The position numbers and the translations under genes are program-made. 64,000 bases of DNA. Origin: Sipunculus nudus (Eukaryota > Annelida > Sipuncula > Golfingiida > Sipunculidae). Positions 11,698 to 23,920 of this stretch are shown piece after piece. The notes under the pieces were generated by a model. It did not search any database. It worked only from the letters and a program-made list of their open reading frames with translations, and was not told where the DNA came from. How positions within the stretch are numbered: the stretch's first letter is position 1; each line of letters opens with the position of its first letter. Location of the stretch: the NCBI GenBank assembly GCA_026874595.1, contig CM049316.1:58723676-58787675 (forward strand). Reading direction: 5' to 3'.

Positions 11698-14138
11698 TTA
11701 GCTCAGCTGACTTTCAGTCATGCTGGGCTATAGCGATGGGTCTTTGTCCGGCGTCCTTCCGTCTGTCTGTCCGGCTGGCCGTCCGGCCGGCCGTTAGCAG
11801 GGCACAAATCATAACCGTAGGGGCTAGGGCCATGAACCCTATGCAGTCTTAGAGGTTATAAAAAGATCTCCTTGCAAACCTGAAATTAGGTCACTGCGAC
11901 CTATATTCTCGATGTTATGGGGTGTGTTTGCACCCCCCAGAAATAACTCTTTGAGACAAAATTTTCATCCCAAACCTTCCATCTTTCACATACAGCTCAC
12001 CTACCAACACGGGGGAGAACCATAATTTTTTTTAGGTCAAAAGGTCAAAGGTCAAGGTCACAGGGGCCTCCTCTTTGAAAAGCCTGTGGATGCATTTTAA
12101 GCCAACCCTTTCATCCCAATTCGTTGATCTTTCACATATAGCTCACCTACTAAGTTGAAGAAAAATCCTATAGATTTTGAGGTCACAAGGTCAAAGGTCA
12201 GGGTCCCAGGATCCACTTCTTTGAAAAGGTAGTGGACACATTTCAAGCTAGACTTTTCATTCCAAACCTTCCAGCACTGACATCGCTTCTCTGCCAACAG
12301 GGGAAAAGACCTGTTGATTTTGAGGTCAAAGGTCAAGTTCACAGCACCCACTTCTTGCGTGGAGTCATTTTCAGGCAAACTTTTCAATCTGTACCTTCCA
12401 TCTGTCATATATGGCTTACCTACCAATAAGGGAAGAAGCCTATTGATGTTGAGGTCAAAAAGTCAAAGGTCAAGGTCACAATATTTAATTGTTCTAAATG
12501 CTTGTGAGCATATTTCAAGTGTAACTGTTCAACCCAAACCTTCAGTCTTTCACATATGCCACATCTATGCATCACTCAGTTTGACTCAAACTTCGTATTT
12601 ATGGGTCTTTTTGCTTGAATAAATAACTTATTGATTTTGGGGTCAGCTGGTCAGCAGGTTAAAGGTTGCAGGTCAAAGTTATTCACCCATTGGTTGCCAA
12701 GTAATTACACCAGATTTAAGTAGTCAGTAGTTACCCATCATTTAGAAAGAATCCAGTTCATATATGGGCAAAAGGCCAAGGTCATAGGTCAGGGATGTTC
12801 ACAATTACTTATTTTATAGACCATCTCTATTTTTCTTGTATATATAACCATCCCACTCCAGCTGGTACATCTCCCTGTGTGGCTGTAATTGTGAGTGACA
12901 CTGGTGACATATGACTCCCTTTTGTATCAGCCTATTAAGTGATAAGGCTCAGTGATAAGTACCTCGTTACTTCATAACAAAAACACTGTTGTCAGAATGC
13001 TTCAGCCAGGCATTAAGACTATGAGAGTATAGTATTAAGGTTTAGCTACTGATTTATAAGATGATGGGAACATTTTGCAGTTTATTTTATGGAATCCTAG
13101 CAATAAACTTAGTTTCCTAGATATCTGAATATTTTAATATATATCACCACATATAAAAGCAAGTGTTTGTTCTCATAATATGTGGATCTGTACCTTGATT
13201 TAGGATGGCTTTTTGTTTTATTTCAAGACTCTTAAACATGCTTTCTGCATTTCTTTTATTTCAAGTTTGGCAGTTTACCTACCCTGCTGACCCCATTGAA
13301 AAGCAGAGTGATAATAAAAATATTGGACTTACACTTTTTACAATTGCATATCTATAAATCTGATATGAGGGCCTGGACATGCCTTTTGAATTATTTTGGG
13401 CATTTATTACTGGATAATTTGCCCCAAGTTTGGTCTCTTATTGGAGAATGTGGGATAACAAATGTCATACTTGTCAGAAATCCATTATGTCTGCCAGTTA
13501 GCCACCTTAGAAATTCTTTCTTCAGGGCAGTTTCAGTAATTTTTCTTTAATGTTTGGTCCGATTTAGATAATGTTTGTTGTCTGATTTCAGACTTGTCAG
13601 AAGTCCAATATGGCCACCAGGCAACCATCTTTTAATTCCTTTTGATCATATTATCTCAAGAACAGTTAAAGTGAATGCAGTTGGATGTATATTTATGTAA
13701 TCTTGTAAAGGATTGGGTTAAATATTTCTGAATAAATATTACTATCATTTATAAAAGTGCAGTACAGTTGGCTTGTATTGAATAAAAATTCATACAGAAG
13801 CACCTGTTTCTCAATAATTCTTGCATGTATTTCCTTGATTTTTGCTATATATTTTGATCTTATATTTGCCCTTTGTGGTGTTCCTTTTGAGACTGACAGG
13901 TTTCAAGCAAGCTGTTGGAATAGTTCCTGATAGCTTAACAATCATGCATTTTCCTCAGACCATCAATTCACTGTGTTTTAACCAGACATAGGTGATATAT
14001 ATTTCTGTTGTCATAGAAAATTTTCAACAAATTGGCAAATTGGTTCTTCAAAATTTGACTGGAAGTTGTGAATCTCAGTCCATGATGTCACAGGTCATGC
14101 TTGGCAGCTGAGCGTCATGACCCATGGGTCACTTGTTT
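11698..14138 (+). mobile_element. Helentron/pearl-like non-autonomous element, family A, copy 2
   Basis: The 5' end GCTCAGCTGAC (11701-11711) is part of a degraded hairpin and is followed by a GTCC/GGCC microsatellite (about 11745-11812). The 3' end has GGCAGCTGAGC (14103-14113, one mismatch to the inverted 5' end). The TGACCCATGGGTCA palindrome follows (14118-14131), then CTTGTTT. The core differs from copy 1: it is built of about 140-bp units rich in AGGTCA words. The part from about 12800 to 14100 is unique AT-rich sequence, possibly a later insertion or a decayed core. Confidence 0.65.
12042..12600 (+). repeat. Tandem repeat, about 135-146 bp period, 4 units, each with AGGTCA direct repeats
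   Basis: The phrase AGGTCAAAGGTCA or a close form recurs at about 12042, 12188, 12323 and 12461. After each comes a 'cacttctttgaaaag' type stretch, then 'ccaaaccttcca/atctttcacatata', and then 'gctcacctaccaa'. The period drifts by about 10 bp. Several copies contain direct AGGTCA half-sites separated by one base. Confidence 0.75.
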
Positions 14139-14628
14139 GGATCTGCCAACTCTTGCTTTGTCTTTAAGGATTCTGAATTTTCAATCATGTATATTCTTAG
14201 GCTTTCAGGAACATAGGGCTAAGCGTCATTTGCAGAAACACTGTGCTGATCACTGAGGATAACATTTCATACAGTGACATGATTAATGACATAAAATAAA
14301 AAAGGTATAGATTAAACTTTACATACTTTATTCATTCAAAATTTGCCTCTGATCATTTCCCCCTGGAATGCTCGAGACTTAGATGCGACGCTGAAACATT
14401 TTAGTCTGGGTGTCCCAGGCTCCCCAAAATTTTGTTACTTAGTCTCTATTGAAAGCCCTGATATTCATAAACTGATCCAAACCTTTGTTGTGCACCTAAT
14501 TCTTTGTTGATTTAGAGTCACCTTATATTCCTGACTCTCCTGTCACATTAAATTAACCACTCTATCATGTAAATTATTTTGTCCTGGAAGATGCCAAAAA
14601 GTTCTAGAAATGGAAATGTCCTAAAATT

Positions 14629-16046
14629 TTGAAGCCTTCATTTGAATGCACCCTGATAAAATGTCTTGAAATTTTGTTAGCCTTCATTTGTATGCCCCCT
14701 GAAAAAATGTCTCTAAATATATGTAAGCCTTCATTTGTTTGCACCCTGATAAAATGTCTTGAAATGTTGTAAGCCTTCATTTGTATGCACCTTGATAAAA
14801 TGTCTTGAAATGTTGTAAGCCTTCATTTGTATGCACACTGATAAAATGTCCTGAAATGTTGTCAGCCTTCATTTGTATGCACCCTGATAAAATGTCTTGA
14901 AATGTTGTAAGCCTTCATTTGTATGCACACTGATAAAATGTCCTGAAATGTTGTAAGCCTTCATTTGTATGCACCCTGATAAAATGTCTTGAAATGTTGT
15001 AAGCCTTCATTTGTATGCAACCTGTTAAAATGTCTTGAAATGTTGTAAGCCTTCATTTGTATGCCCCCTGAAAAAATGTCTCTAAATATATGTTAGCCTT
15101 CATTTGTATGCACCCTGATAAAATGTCTTGAAATACTGTAAGCCTTCATTTGTATGCCCCCTGAAAAAATCTCTCTAAATATATGTAAGCCTTCATTTGT
15201 ATGCACCCTGATAAAATGTCCTGAAATGTTGTAAGCCTTCATTTGTATGCACCCTGATAAAATGTCTTGAAATGTTGTAAGCCTTCATTTGTATGCAACC
15301 TGTTAAAATGTCTTGAAATGTTGTAAGCCTTCATTTGTATGCACCCTGATAAAATGTCCTGAAATGTTGTAAGCCTTCATTTGTATGCCCCCTGAAAAAA
15401 TGTCTCTAAATATATGTAAGCCTTCATTTGTATGCACCCTGATAAAATGTCTTGAAATGTTGTAAGCCTTAATTTGTATGCCCCCTGAAAAAATGTCTCT
15501 AAATATATGTAAGCCTTCATTTGTATGCACCCTGATAAAATGTCTTGAAATGTTGTAAGCCTTCATTTGTATGCCCCCTGAAAAAATGTCTCTAAATATA
15601 TGTAAGCCTTCATTTGTATGCACCCTGATAAAATGTCTCAAAATGTTGTAAGCCTTCATTTGTATGCACCTTGATAAAATGTCTTGAAATGTTGTAAGCC
15701 TTCATTTGTATGCATCTTGATAAAATGTCTTGAAATGTTGTAAGCCTTCATTTGTATGCACCCTGATAAAATGTAATGAAATGTTGTAAGCCTTCATTTG
15801 TATGCACCCTGATAAAATATCCTGAAATGTTGTAAGCCTTCATTTATATGCACCCTGATAAAATGTCTTTAAATGTTGTAAGCCTTCATTTGTATGCCCC
15901 CTGAAAAAATGTCTCTAAATATATGTAAGCCTTCATTTGTATGCACCCTGATAAAATGTCTTGAAATGTTGTAAGCCTTCATTTGTATGCCCCCTGAAAA
16001 AATCTCTCTAAATATATGTAAGCCTTCATTTGTATGCATCCAGATA
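14629..16046. repeat. Minisatellite, 46/47-bp units, about 30 copies, partly in a 93-bp higher-order pattern
   Basis: Nearly every unit begins GTAAGCCTTCATTTGTATGC. Type B (46 bp) continues ACCCTGATAAAATGTCTTGA and ends AATGTT. Type A (47 bp) continues CCCCTGAAAAAATGTCTCTA and ends AATATAT. From about 15340 to 15640 and again at 15880-16020 the types alternate A-B-A-B, giving a 93-bp (31-codon) superunit. Because 93 is divisible by 3, the minus strand stays open (15303-15659 and 15869-16057) and translates as 31-residue repeats. I treat this as a consequence of the period, not evidence of a protein. Confidence 0.95.
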
Positions 16047-16926
16047 ATCAGTGGCAAGAATGCTAACCTATATTAGAAAAAATATGTTTCCATTCATTCA
16101 GGTTAATTGGACCTGTTATTGTTGGCAGGTCAATATGTGTTTGTGTATTGGAGTTACTTGCTTTTTATATATGTAGTGTTATATTATAGCTGGGAGTAAT
16201 GTTCACATACTTACAATAGTGTATTTCAGCCCAAACTGACAATGTATACAGAGATGAATTGAATTGCTGAAAGCTATCATTTTTTTTTAAACAACTATTT
16301 TTATTTCCTCACATATTGCAGAGGAATAAAATAATTTATATGTTTGAGTGCTCATATTTAAGTGCACTTTAGTGCAAGTTCTTTTCATATCTAAATGTTT
16401 CCACACCACTATGTGCATCCTATGAAACAAATTTTCTTATTGTTACTGTGACCTAGTCTGCTTTCCATGACATGAAGTTCATATTGTAAATGTAAGTTGG
16501 CCACAGTCCTTAACTGACAGAGGTGCAGGCAGTCAGGGAAAAATAGTGTTTCTTGTGAGGTAAGTGAAAATTCATGGAATTTCATTAAAAACAATGGAGT
16601 TCTGTGGTTATGAAAAAAAGTCATGGGAATACCAGGAAAATTGAGAAAATTGTTGTGAACTTGGTTGATAAACAGGTTGAAAGCATTTGGCAATCAATTT
16701 TTAAGAGCCTGTATTCAGTCAATCCATTTTACATTCATTGTCCTTTCAATTTGTTGATTTTTTTTAATCAAAGTTGTATTTATTGTGGAATCAGGACACC
16801 TATTAAATCAGGTTCATTTGGTCAAATTAAAAGTTTGTTTATCATGAAAATCCAACCAGAAGTTATGGAAAAGTCATTGAAAGATCAGGAAATTCATATT
16901 CAGGGGGCTGCTGGAAACTCTAACAG
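16047..16926. other. No gene or defined repeat seen
   Basis: AT-rich. Overlapping open frames on both strands (16409-16693 minus, 16604-16942 plus) have no recognised motif or splice-site support. Confidence 0.45.
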
Positions 16927-17575
16927 AGCTTCTGGGGGCTAGGGTTAGAATATAAGACTCAAAGCCAGAATGTAGAGGGTTCAGATCTCTGCAGGGCTCA
17001 AAATTAATGGTTAACCGCTTACATAGGGCAAGTGAAAGTTCCAGAAAATAGTCGGAGGGCAAATATAAGTCACCTTATACTTGCCTGACTGGGCACGTGG
17101 GTGTCAAACATAAACCTGTATCCAAAGGCCTGAAAAAGGATGTTTGTGTTCTTAAATAAAATCTGATTTTAGAATTGCAAACAAAAATCCATGTAGGGCA
17201 AGTAAAAGCTAGATGTTACTTGACGAACTGGGCAAGTATTTTCGAAAGTTTATGTCGAGCCCTGCTATGCTCATGGTCGGCCACCCCCAGGGTTTGCACT
17301 CTGCAGGGTTAATGGGAAGGCTGTGCCCCACAGCTATGTGTCACTTATAAACTAGGGCATTTTTTTTCTTGGGGGGGGGGGGGGTTCCTGGTGTTCAGAC
17401 CCAGTAATGTGGATGGTTACACACCAAGGACCAGTAGGTGGGGTAGACACCGGGCCTAGGAGACAACAGTATACAAATTAACCCTGTAACATAATCCAAA
17501 ACCATAATGGAACTCTGCAGATGTACATACTTGGATTTATATAAGACAGCATTAAAAATGGAGGTGGTTTACCTG
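16927..17575 (+). mobile_element. tRNA-headed SINE, copy 1 (degraded, with nested element)
   Basis: The head 'gggggctagggttagaatataagactcaaagccagaatgtagagggttcagatct' is a worn version of the tRNA-like heads at 18664 and 32932. After the insertion at 16992-17268 the SINE body resumes: 'ctctgcagggttaatgggaaggctgtgcc', a G-run at 17372-17384, 'ttcctggtgtt', 'gaccagtaggtgg...agacacc', then 'actctgcagatgtacatac' and 'taaaaatggaggtgg'. Confidence 0.6.
16992..17268 (+). mobile_element. CAGGGCTC-ended (hAT-like) MITE nested in a SINE
   Basis: The left end CAGGGCTCAAAATTAATGG and the reverse complement of the right end (CAGGGCTCGACATAAAC) agree in the first 8 bases and partly after. 'gggcaagt(g/a)aaag' occurs twice inside. 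The right half is shared with 2047-2117. No convincing 8-bp target duplication was found, so the hAT assignment is tentative. Confidence 0.5.
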
Positions 17576-18663
17576 CATCACATATTGAGCAAGCCACATA
17601 TTTTACTCTCAGAAGCAAACAGATCTGTTTGGGCCATCTCAGACTCCTACATCCCTTCTGCACATATGTATTCTCTCATATATGTAAGAAGAGTGTTATT
17701 TTTTAGATCAGGGGTAATAACAAGTTAATGGTGAATTAGATTAACTTCCAGTTATTTCAAAGCATTTGTTTATTTCTGTAGAACTGACTTAAGTGCATTT
17801 TGAATTCTTCTGTGGTACTGGTTTTGGGTTTACATGGTTACCCAAGAGTCCACTTCAGAAATATTCCATTACCCCCATGAAGTGGCATATTATTTTAGGA
17901 ACATTATTTTCAACAATAATAAGCATATACTTGAACATAATAAAAAGGTTAATATTTACTGCACCCTGTGTTAGGAGAGCCTTTTTAAACTACTGGTAGT
18001 CCTTGGATGGTCTCATTGAGAGTGTGTATTTCTGTTTCATTGTACATTTATTTTGTGTGAAAAACTTCCTGCTGTCACTGGCCTTCATGTGAACAGCTTG
18101 ATGATGGCTACGTTTTTATGACACCAGTCCACTGAAGGAATTAATTGCCAATAAAGACATCTCAAGTTTTCTGGGTGCATTTTTGTTAGTTATCGTTCCA
18201 CACACCAGATGGCAGCACTGTCATCTTTTCTTCGCTTTAAAGCTGCACCTATGGTCAGACAGATTTTAAATTAAAGGTTCATATAACTGTTCCCTACAAT
18301 TTATTTAACTGCTGGTGATTTAATTTTAAGTGATTATTGAATTTGGGTGCAAATATTTTGTCAGAATAAAAATTGTTAAAACAAAGCTGAGTACACTGAG
18401 CAGAATTTGACTCTCCACAGTCTACAAAAAAGACTATATATCCCAAGCTTCAGATCTGCAGACTGCATCTGGATCTAAATGTAATTAAACATTTAGGAAC
18501 AAAGCATGTATAAACTAAGCATGTATAAACTATCTTTAAATTATGCATGATGATCTCGAATTGCTGTTTCCAATTTGGTTTAATAGGGAAAATTTGTATT
18601 GGACTCTTACCTGGATTTTGGCTCCATATGACTCAGACGCAAAGATGGTGGACTAGACAATCT
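17576..18663. other. No gene seen
   Basis: Open frames of 61-73 codons overlap the SINE tail or have no motif. The stretch 'ctttaaagctgcacctatggtcagacagatttt' (about 18234-18268) resembles the end of some interspersed repeat but has no partner in this window. Confidence 0.45.
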
Positions 18664-19105
18664 GCTTCTGTGGCTCAGGGGTAGAGCGCAGAACCCCAAG
18701 CCTCGAGATCGTGGGTTGAATCTCAGCCGAGGCAGTGAGATTTTTTTCACAATCGGCCCCCACCCAGGGTGAGGGCTCTGCAGGCTTAATGGGATGGCTG
18801 TGCCCAACAGCTGCATATCAGTCACATACGAGTGTGTCTTTGGGGGGGGGGTTCCTTGGTGTTATGACCCAGCAATGGAGATTATAACACACCCAGGACC
18901 CGCAGGTGTGCTAGACACCATGCCTGGGTGACACCAGGATACAAAATAAGAAAAAAAAAAATGGTAGGAAATGAGAGCTACTGCCCTGTCAAGAAATCCT
19001 ATACTGAAATGGAAACTCTGCAGATGTACATACTTTGGTTAACAAATAAATAAGTCAGCAATACAAAATGGAGGTGGGTCCCTCCACCAAAAAATAAGAA
19101 AAAGA
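18664..19105 (+). mobile_element. tRNA-headed SINE, copy 2 (most complete)
   Basis: The head is tRNA-like: an A-box-like TGGCTCAGGGGTAGAGC (18671-18687) and a B-box-like GGGTTGAATCTC (18713-18724) have the spacing of an internal RNA polymerase III promoter. The acceptor-stem pairing of a true tRNA is absent. The body shares 'ctctgcaggcttaatgggatggctgtgcc', a G-run at 18842-18850, 'ttccttggtgttatgacccagcaatgg' and the tail 'ctctgcagatgtacatac...aaaatggaggt' with the other three copies. It ends near 'aaaaaataagaaaaa'. Confidence 0.8.
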
Positions 19106-19235
19106 GGGACTAGACTAGAATTTGGTCTTGTACTCAGATTATTTAGAGTCACCTGTGTAACTAATACAGAGTAAGAAAGAAAAGCTTGTTTAGTTTGCTG
19201 TACTGGTTTATGAATAATATACACAGCCATCAATA

Positions 19236-20866
19236 ATTAGGGCCCCGCTTGAAAGTGGGTGCCCTATAGTAATCGACCTGACCGTCTGTCTGTCTGTCCG
19301 TCCGTCCACAAATTCTTTTCCGGATGATAACTCCAATTAGGATTGACAGATTGAGTTCAAACCTGAAATATGTATTAACCATCAATTATTGAAGATCCCT
19401 ATCAATTTTGGGGTCCGGAGGTCAAAGACCAAAAAAGTTATTTACAGTTTGGTGTTAAATTTTAGGTCCCTCTTTCAGCAGGGCAGAAATCATATTTGTA
19501 ACCATAATTGTTTGTTCCACCTTAACAGTAGGACAGGTCCTCAGGTCAACAGCAACGAGGCATGATATATGGTCTTAGTCAGCCATTTTTCTGTAAGTTA
19601 TGCGGTAAAAACCATTTCTGAATACCTAGTAAGGTTGCGCTCTCTTAGCAAATATTCATGCAAAAGGACACACATTGTTAACACAATTACTCGTAAAAAG
19701 TATTTCATATAAGGTCTCACGGCAGTGATGGACCTTTTGATGGGCTACATCATGTTTGAAGATGGGTAACCTTGATGGATTTTCAAGGTCACAGACGTGA
19801 TAATGCTAAAGTGATGTTAACTAAATAGCTCGCAATAAATTTGACTAACACTCACTGAACTTGCACCAGTAATGTTTGTTTTGATGGGCTAGGTCAAGTT
19901 CGAAGATGGATGACCTTGACAGAGGCAATAATTCTCAAATGATGTTAATGCAATAACTCGCAAAGAATTTGATGAACAATCAAATTTGTTTCTGCATAAT
20001 AACTCCCCTAACATATGATGGATAGGATTCAAACATAATATGTATCACCCATGGCCTAAGGGAGAAGCTTATTGATATTTGGGTCGGAAGGAAAAAAAAA
20101 AGTAATACACAGTTTGGTGTTCAGTTGCTGGTGTCTCCTTCAGCAGGCCAGATATGATGAATCTTTTTCCAGTCACTCGTGTACAGCAGCATTACATTTT
20201 CACAGCATATTTTGTACAGACAATTTGAAGATTCCCCAGAAAAGGATACACTTGCCCAACGCACCACAGTGGCTCTCAGTTAGACCATGTTTGGACAAAT
20301 CTATCTCCACTTCCAACATCTCTAGGAATTTGGACCTATTATAGTGACCTTCAACAAATTTACATTGATATTCATATGTAGCCATTCTACACAATACAGC
20401 GCATCTGTAGACCGAAGCCCAAGAACAGCTGAATCTCAGTTCAAGAGAATAACCATTTAATCACTACTAACCAGCAGCTGACAGTCTCTAATACTACAAG
20501 GTTCATGTACAGACTCAAGCCTCACATATAATAAGGCCAATTCAACATACAAATACTGGAAAAATATTTGACACCCACCCAGCCAAGACTTCAACCAAGA
20601 ATAATTGGCACAGGTAATACACAAATACAGAAACTAAAAATGCATGCAGTTCTTTTATATCATTATTTTGATAGCTTTGAACATTTTCACTTTACCATAT
20701 CTTTTCTTCCAGCTTATACATGTCAGCTGTTCTTTACAGGTTCTTTAATTTTCAAATATCACTCTATAAGCCCATGCTACCAAAGTACACTAAATTCACA
20801 GTGCTTCAATTTATAATGACTCCATCTTTTGCGGAGCCCTACCTGACCTGTCAGTTTTCTAGTTGT
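19236..20866 (+). mobile_element. Helentron/pearl-like non-autonomous element, family I, copy 2
   Basis: The 5' hairpin GGGCCCCGCTT-GA-AAGTGGGTGCCC (about 19240-19264) is followed by a GTCT/GTCC microsatellite (19276-19308). The 3' end holds TGCGGAGCCCTA (20830-20841), inverted relative to the 5' AGGGCCCCGC, and finishes TTTTCTAGTTG. Inside, a long unit (cgg/gcataataactcc ... cagtttggtgtt ... cagcagggcaga) appears twice about 670 bp apart. Shorter modules such as 'gaagatgg(g/a)t(a/g)accttga' repeat at about 19759 and 19902. Confidence 0.6.
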
Positions 20867-20983
20867 ATCATATTTTATGAGATTTACAGATGACCACATT
20901 TATCATTGTCAGAGCCACCAATAATCATATTGGTCAGTCACATCAGTCAGTACATCTTTTATGTTCCCCAGGCCTAGTGGCTA

Positions 20984-21070
20984 TACTGTGGTTAGCTTTT
21001 GGTTTGCAAGGGATTCAATTCTGCAATATTTGCAAAGGTGAAACTGTTGTAAAATGAAAAATCTTTGATT
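20984..21070 (+). repeat. 5' fragment of the CACTGTGG-ended MITE
   Basis: TACTGTGGTTAGCTTTTGG and then 'tttgcaagggattcaattctgcaatatttgcaaaggtga' match the left end of the 59244 and 212 copies. No right end is recognisable downstream. Confidence 0.6.
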
Positions 21071-23920
21071 AGAATATTTCCAGGCTACAGAGACAGTCAT
21101 TTATACTGAAGCTTCACTGGCATATCATGGATGTTTAGTTAACCATGTCTGTAAAGTCAATTCAAGAAAAGAAAAGAAATCATAAATAATAAAAGAACTT
21201 GTATGTTTCAATAAGTAAGAGATTGATTTTATAACTATTCAATAATATCAGACCTTGAGTAATCAATTGTCACATTGTGAAGAGTATTTCTAGCATATTA
21301 AATAAAAAATATTCAATTAAGGCAGGGATCAACATTTACCATAACCTGACTGCCTGGGGAAGGTGCCCAATCAGAAGGTCCATTAAATCACTGACATTAA
21401 TTAAAGGTGAATTATTTATGCATGTGACCAGTGTTGATAAGATGAAAATTTATCCTTTTGTGTGCATAATAAATGACTGTTTTACTCAAATTTCCAGTAT
21501 CATTGGTGTAAGTTTCTATCACATTTATTGCCAGAGTATCCAATTTTTCAATTGATATGAACTTGGAATAAATCTCTCTAAATATTAATCAACACCTTGG
21601 TCGAATGGACTAAAAATTTTAGGGGAAAAGTTATGAACAGAACAAGCATCAGTTAATTTATACTCTAATGAAAAAAAATAGTGGCAGGCAACAGACACCA
21701 TTGGCAAAGTGAATTTTTTATCAACCAGCTGCATTGCATTGCAAGTGAGAAAAAAAGTCAGTTCTAACCCTGTTTATGAATATACTCCGTGTACGGTAGG
21801 TAACTGCATGGTGAGATCTTGAAATTGAACTTTTCCAAAACTGTATAAAACTGAAAACTAACCAAAAGTTTACTTACGTAAAGTCAACCACAGTATTCAC
21901 AAACATTAATACTTATGGCAACAAAAGGGGCACAAGAATGCTTTTGGGAATCATTCAAAGAAAACTGTAGGTGTCAGACTGAATTATGAATATAACATTT
22001 ATAAGAGTGTATGGGAAGTCAGTTTTTGTCCTTATGCATACTTCCTTTCACTCACTTCCTTGAAGGATGTATGCTATTTCCTGTGATGAATAGATACAAA
22101 AAACTGTGATAAAAAAACCAGATCCTCTATGTGTATACCTAGGTTACCTGGAAATGACCTTTTGACGTGCGCCAGTGTTGTGACATTGAACTTAGTTGCG
22201 GATGGCGGCAACATTCCATTTTCCAAATCTTGGGCATCTACCTATAAGTAGGCCTGTAAATTGTGAGGGCCCTTATGATCGATTCAATTATTGATTCTTT
22301 ACCTTGTAATCAATTCTCAATTCAATTCTTACTTAGGTAGTAATTGAGACTTTTTAAAAATAAGAGCAGTTTTAGCAAAATTAATATTGGTGAATTTCAG
22401 TAAATAAAAGAAAAGATGTAGCTCTCCCTGTTTTGTCGCCGCCATATATGTTCCTATGCAAGCTAGTTGAGAGGTCCATCAGGAAACATTTAAAGTAGAT
22501 TAAGGGCACATAAACGGTAAAGATTGAGTGAAATGAAATGAATGGATTCAGAGATTAATAATGGTTTACAATTTAATCAAGTTCTTGCAATTCAGTGTAT
22601 TGATTCTTTGATGCATTGTTACACACCTACAAATAAGACAGTTGCATGTATTTTATAGAATGCAGATTCTGTAGTTGAATTAACTTCCTGTAATTCTTCT
22701 AAAGATCTGCTATGATATTGGATGCAGGTTTTGTTTGACCCTTGTGTGACTGTCTGTTCGTTTCTCTGTTTGTTATGTACAAGTGCAAAATTCATTGAAT
22801 GTTCAAAGTATGGAGGTATTGATCCTGGTAGGGGGAGAGCTGATTAAATTGTAAAGTAGAGCAATGTGTGATATTTATATCACAATCATTATGTAATTTG
22901 AGGATTTGGGTGTGGCCCAAAAAAGCGTTATATACTGATACCCTATGGCTACAACCAAACTCTCCGCAAACATATTATTTTGTCTGGACACTGTCTTCAC
23001 AAAGTATTTTTATCTCGCATCCCAATGCCCTTACTGAACCCAGACAGGTTTATTCCACCCTATTTCTCAAAACCCCTCTGAGACATTCAGGCTGTCATTT
23101 TTTGTACACACTAAAATAGGGATGTCGCAGGTTGCATGTCGAAATTATTGGTATACCTCTGGTGGTAAAAATTCATGATATCTATCATGTGGTATATATC
23201 AGGTATATGATAATATTTCTCCATTTACCTCACAGCAATGTATACTCATATTTTACTCTATTTATGATACTAATGTATTTACCAGGTCAGGTTGTTTTAC
23301 ATGAGAGCCTCATAGGATAATAAGATATATTCAGGGAAAACATAGTTAATTTTATTTAATAATGTTGTGTTTATTGTTATCATTAGTTGTGTTGATCAGT
23401 AGATTGGTTTATGTACCAAATGATGGAAATTACCAGACTACAGTTTGTTATGATTAGCTGACAGAAGATTCTGGAGGTCTAGAATCTTGTTGGAGGCTTA
23501 GCTGGAAATTTCCAGAACACTCCTTGCTTGAACCTTCAATGTAATGCCAATTTATAAGTGGGGGCCAGCCGATTTGGGGAGTTAGTCAAAGTAGAATTGT
23601 TCTGTAGACGTTGTGATTTAGATTTGTGTTCAAATTTTGAGCCAGTTAACAGCGGGCAAGAGTAAGTCAGTGAAATCATGCATTCTGGAAGTACTATTTG
23701 TAAGACCGGAACCAGTCAACATCGGGTAGAAGCCATTTGTGACGTTCTTTGAAATAAACTTGTTTTGTTACAAACCCTGAACTTGAAATTTCTGGACTCC
23801 TGCATGAAAGTTCTCGGGAAAATATTTGTCCACTGCATGTGTGCTGTAACAATTTACATTAATACATAGTTTCAGCTCATCAGAATAAGATGAGGTTACA
23901 CTTGAATAAAGTTTTTAGCT
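21071..23920. other. No gene seen; low repeat content
   Basis: No splice-flanked open frame of convincing composition. A possible left end of a CAGGG-type element lies at 21323 (CAGGGATCAACATTTACC). Around 22270-22330 and 22540-22625 there are repeated 'ttgattctt/tcaattc' words that look like a worn copy of family G. Annotated open frames of 60-92 codons show no motif. Confidence 0.4.

Noticed and set aside
12097-12622. Overlapping 102- and 109-codon ORFs on both strands
   Set aside because: They translate the AGGTCA-rich tandem units and overlap each other.
15303-15659. 118-codon minus-strand repeat protein
   Set aside because: Openness follows from the 93-bp superunit; no start context, splice sites or other coding evidence.
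14629-16046. Regular array resembling a CRISPR
   Set aside because: Units are contiguous with no unique spacers and the surroundings are eukaryotic. It is a minisatellite.
18664-18740. tRNA gene
   Set aside because: A- and B-box-like words are present but the acceptor stem does not pair, and the same sequence recurs with a 300-400 bp tail at three other places. It is a SINE head.
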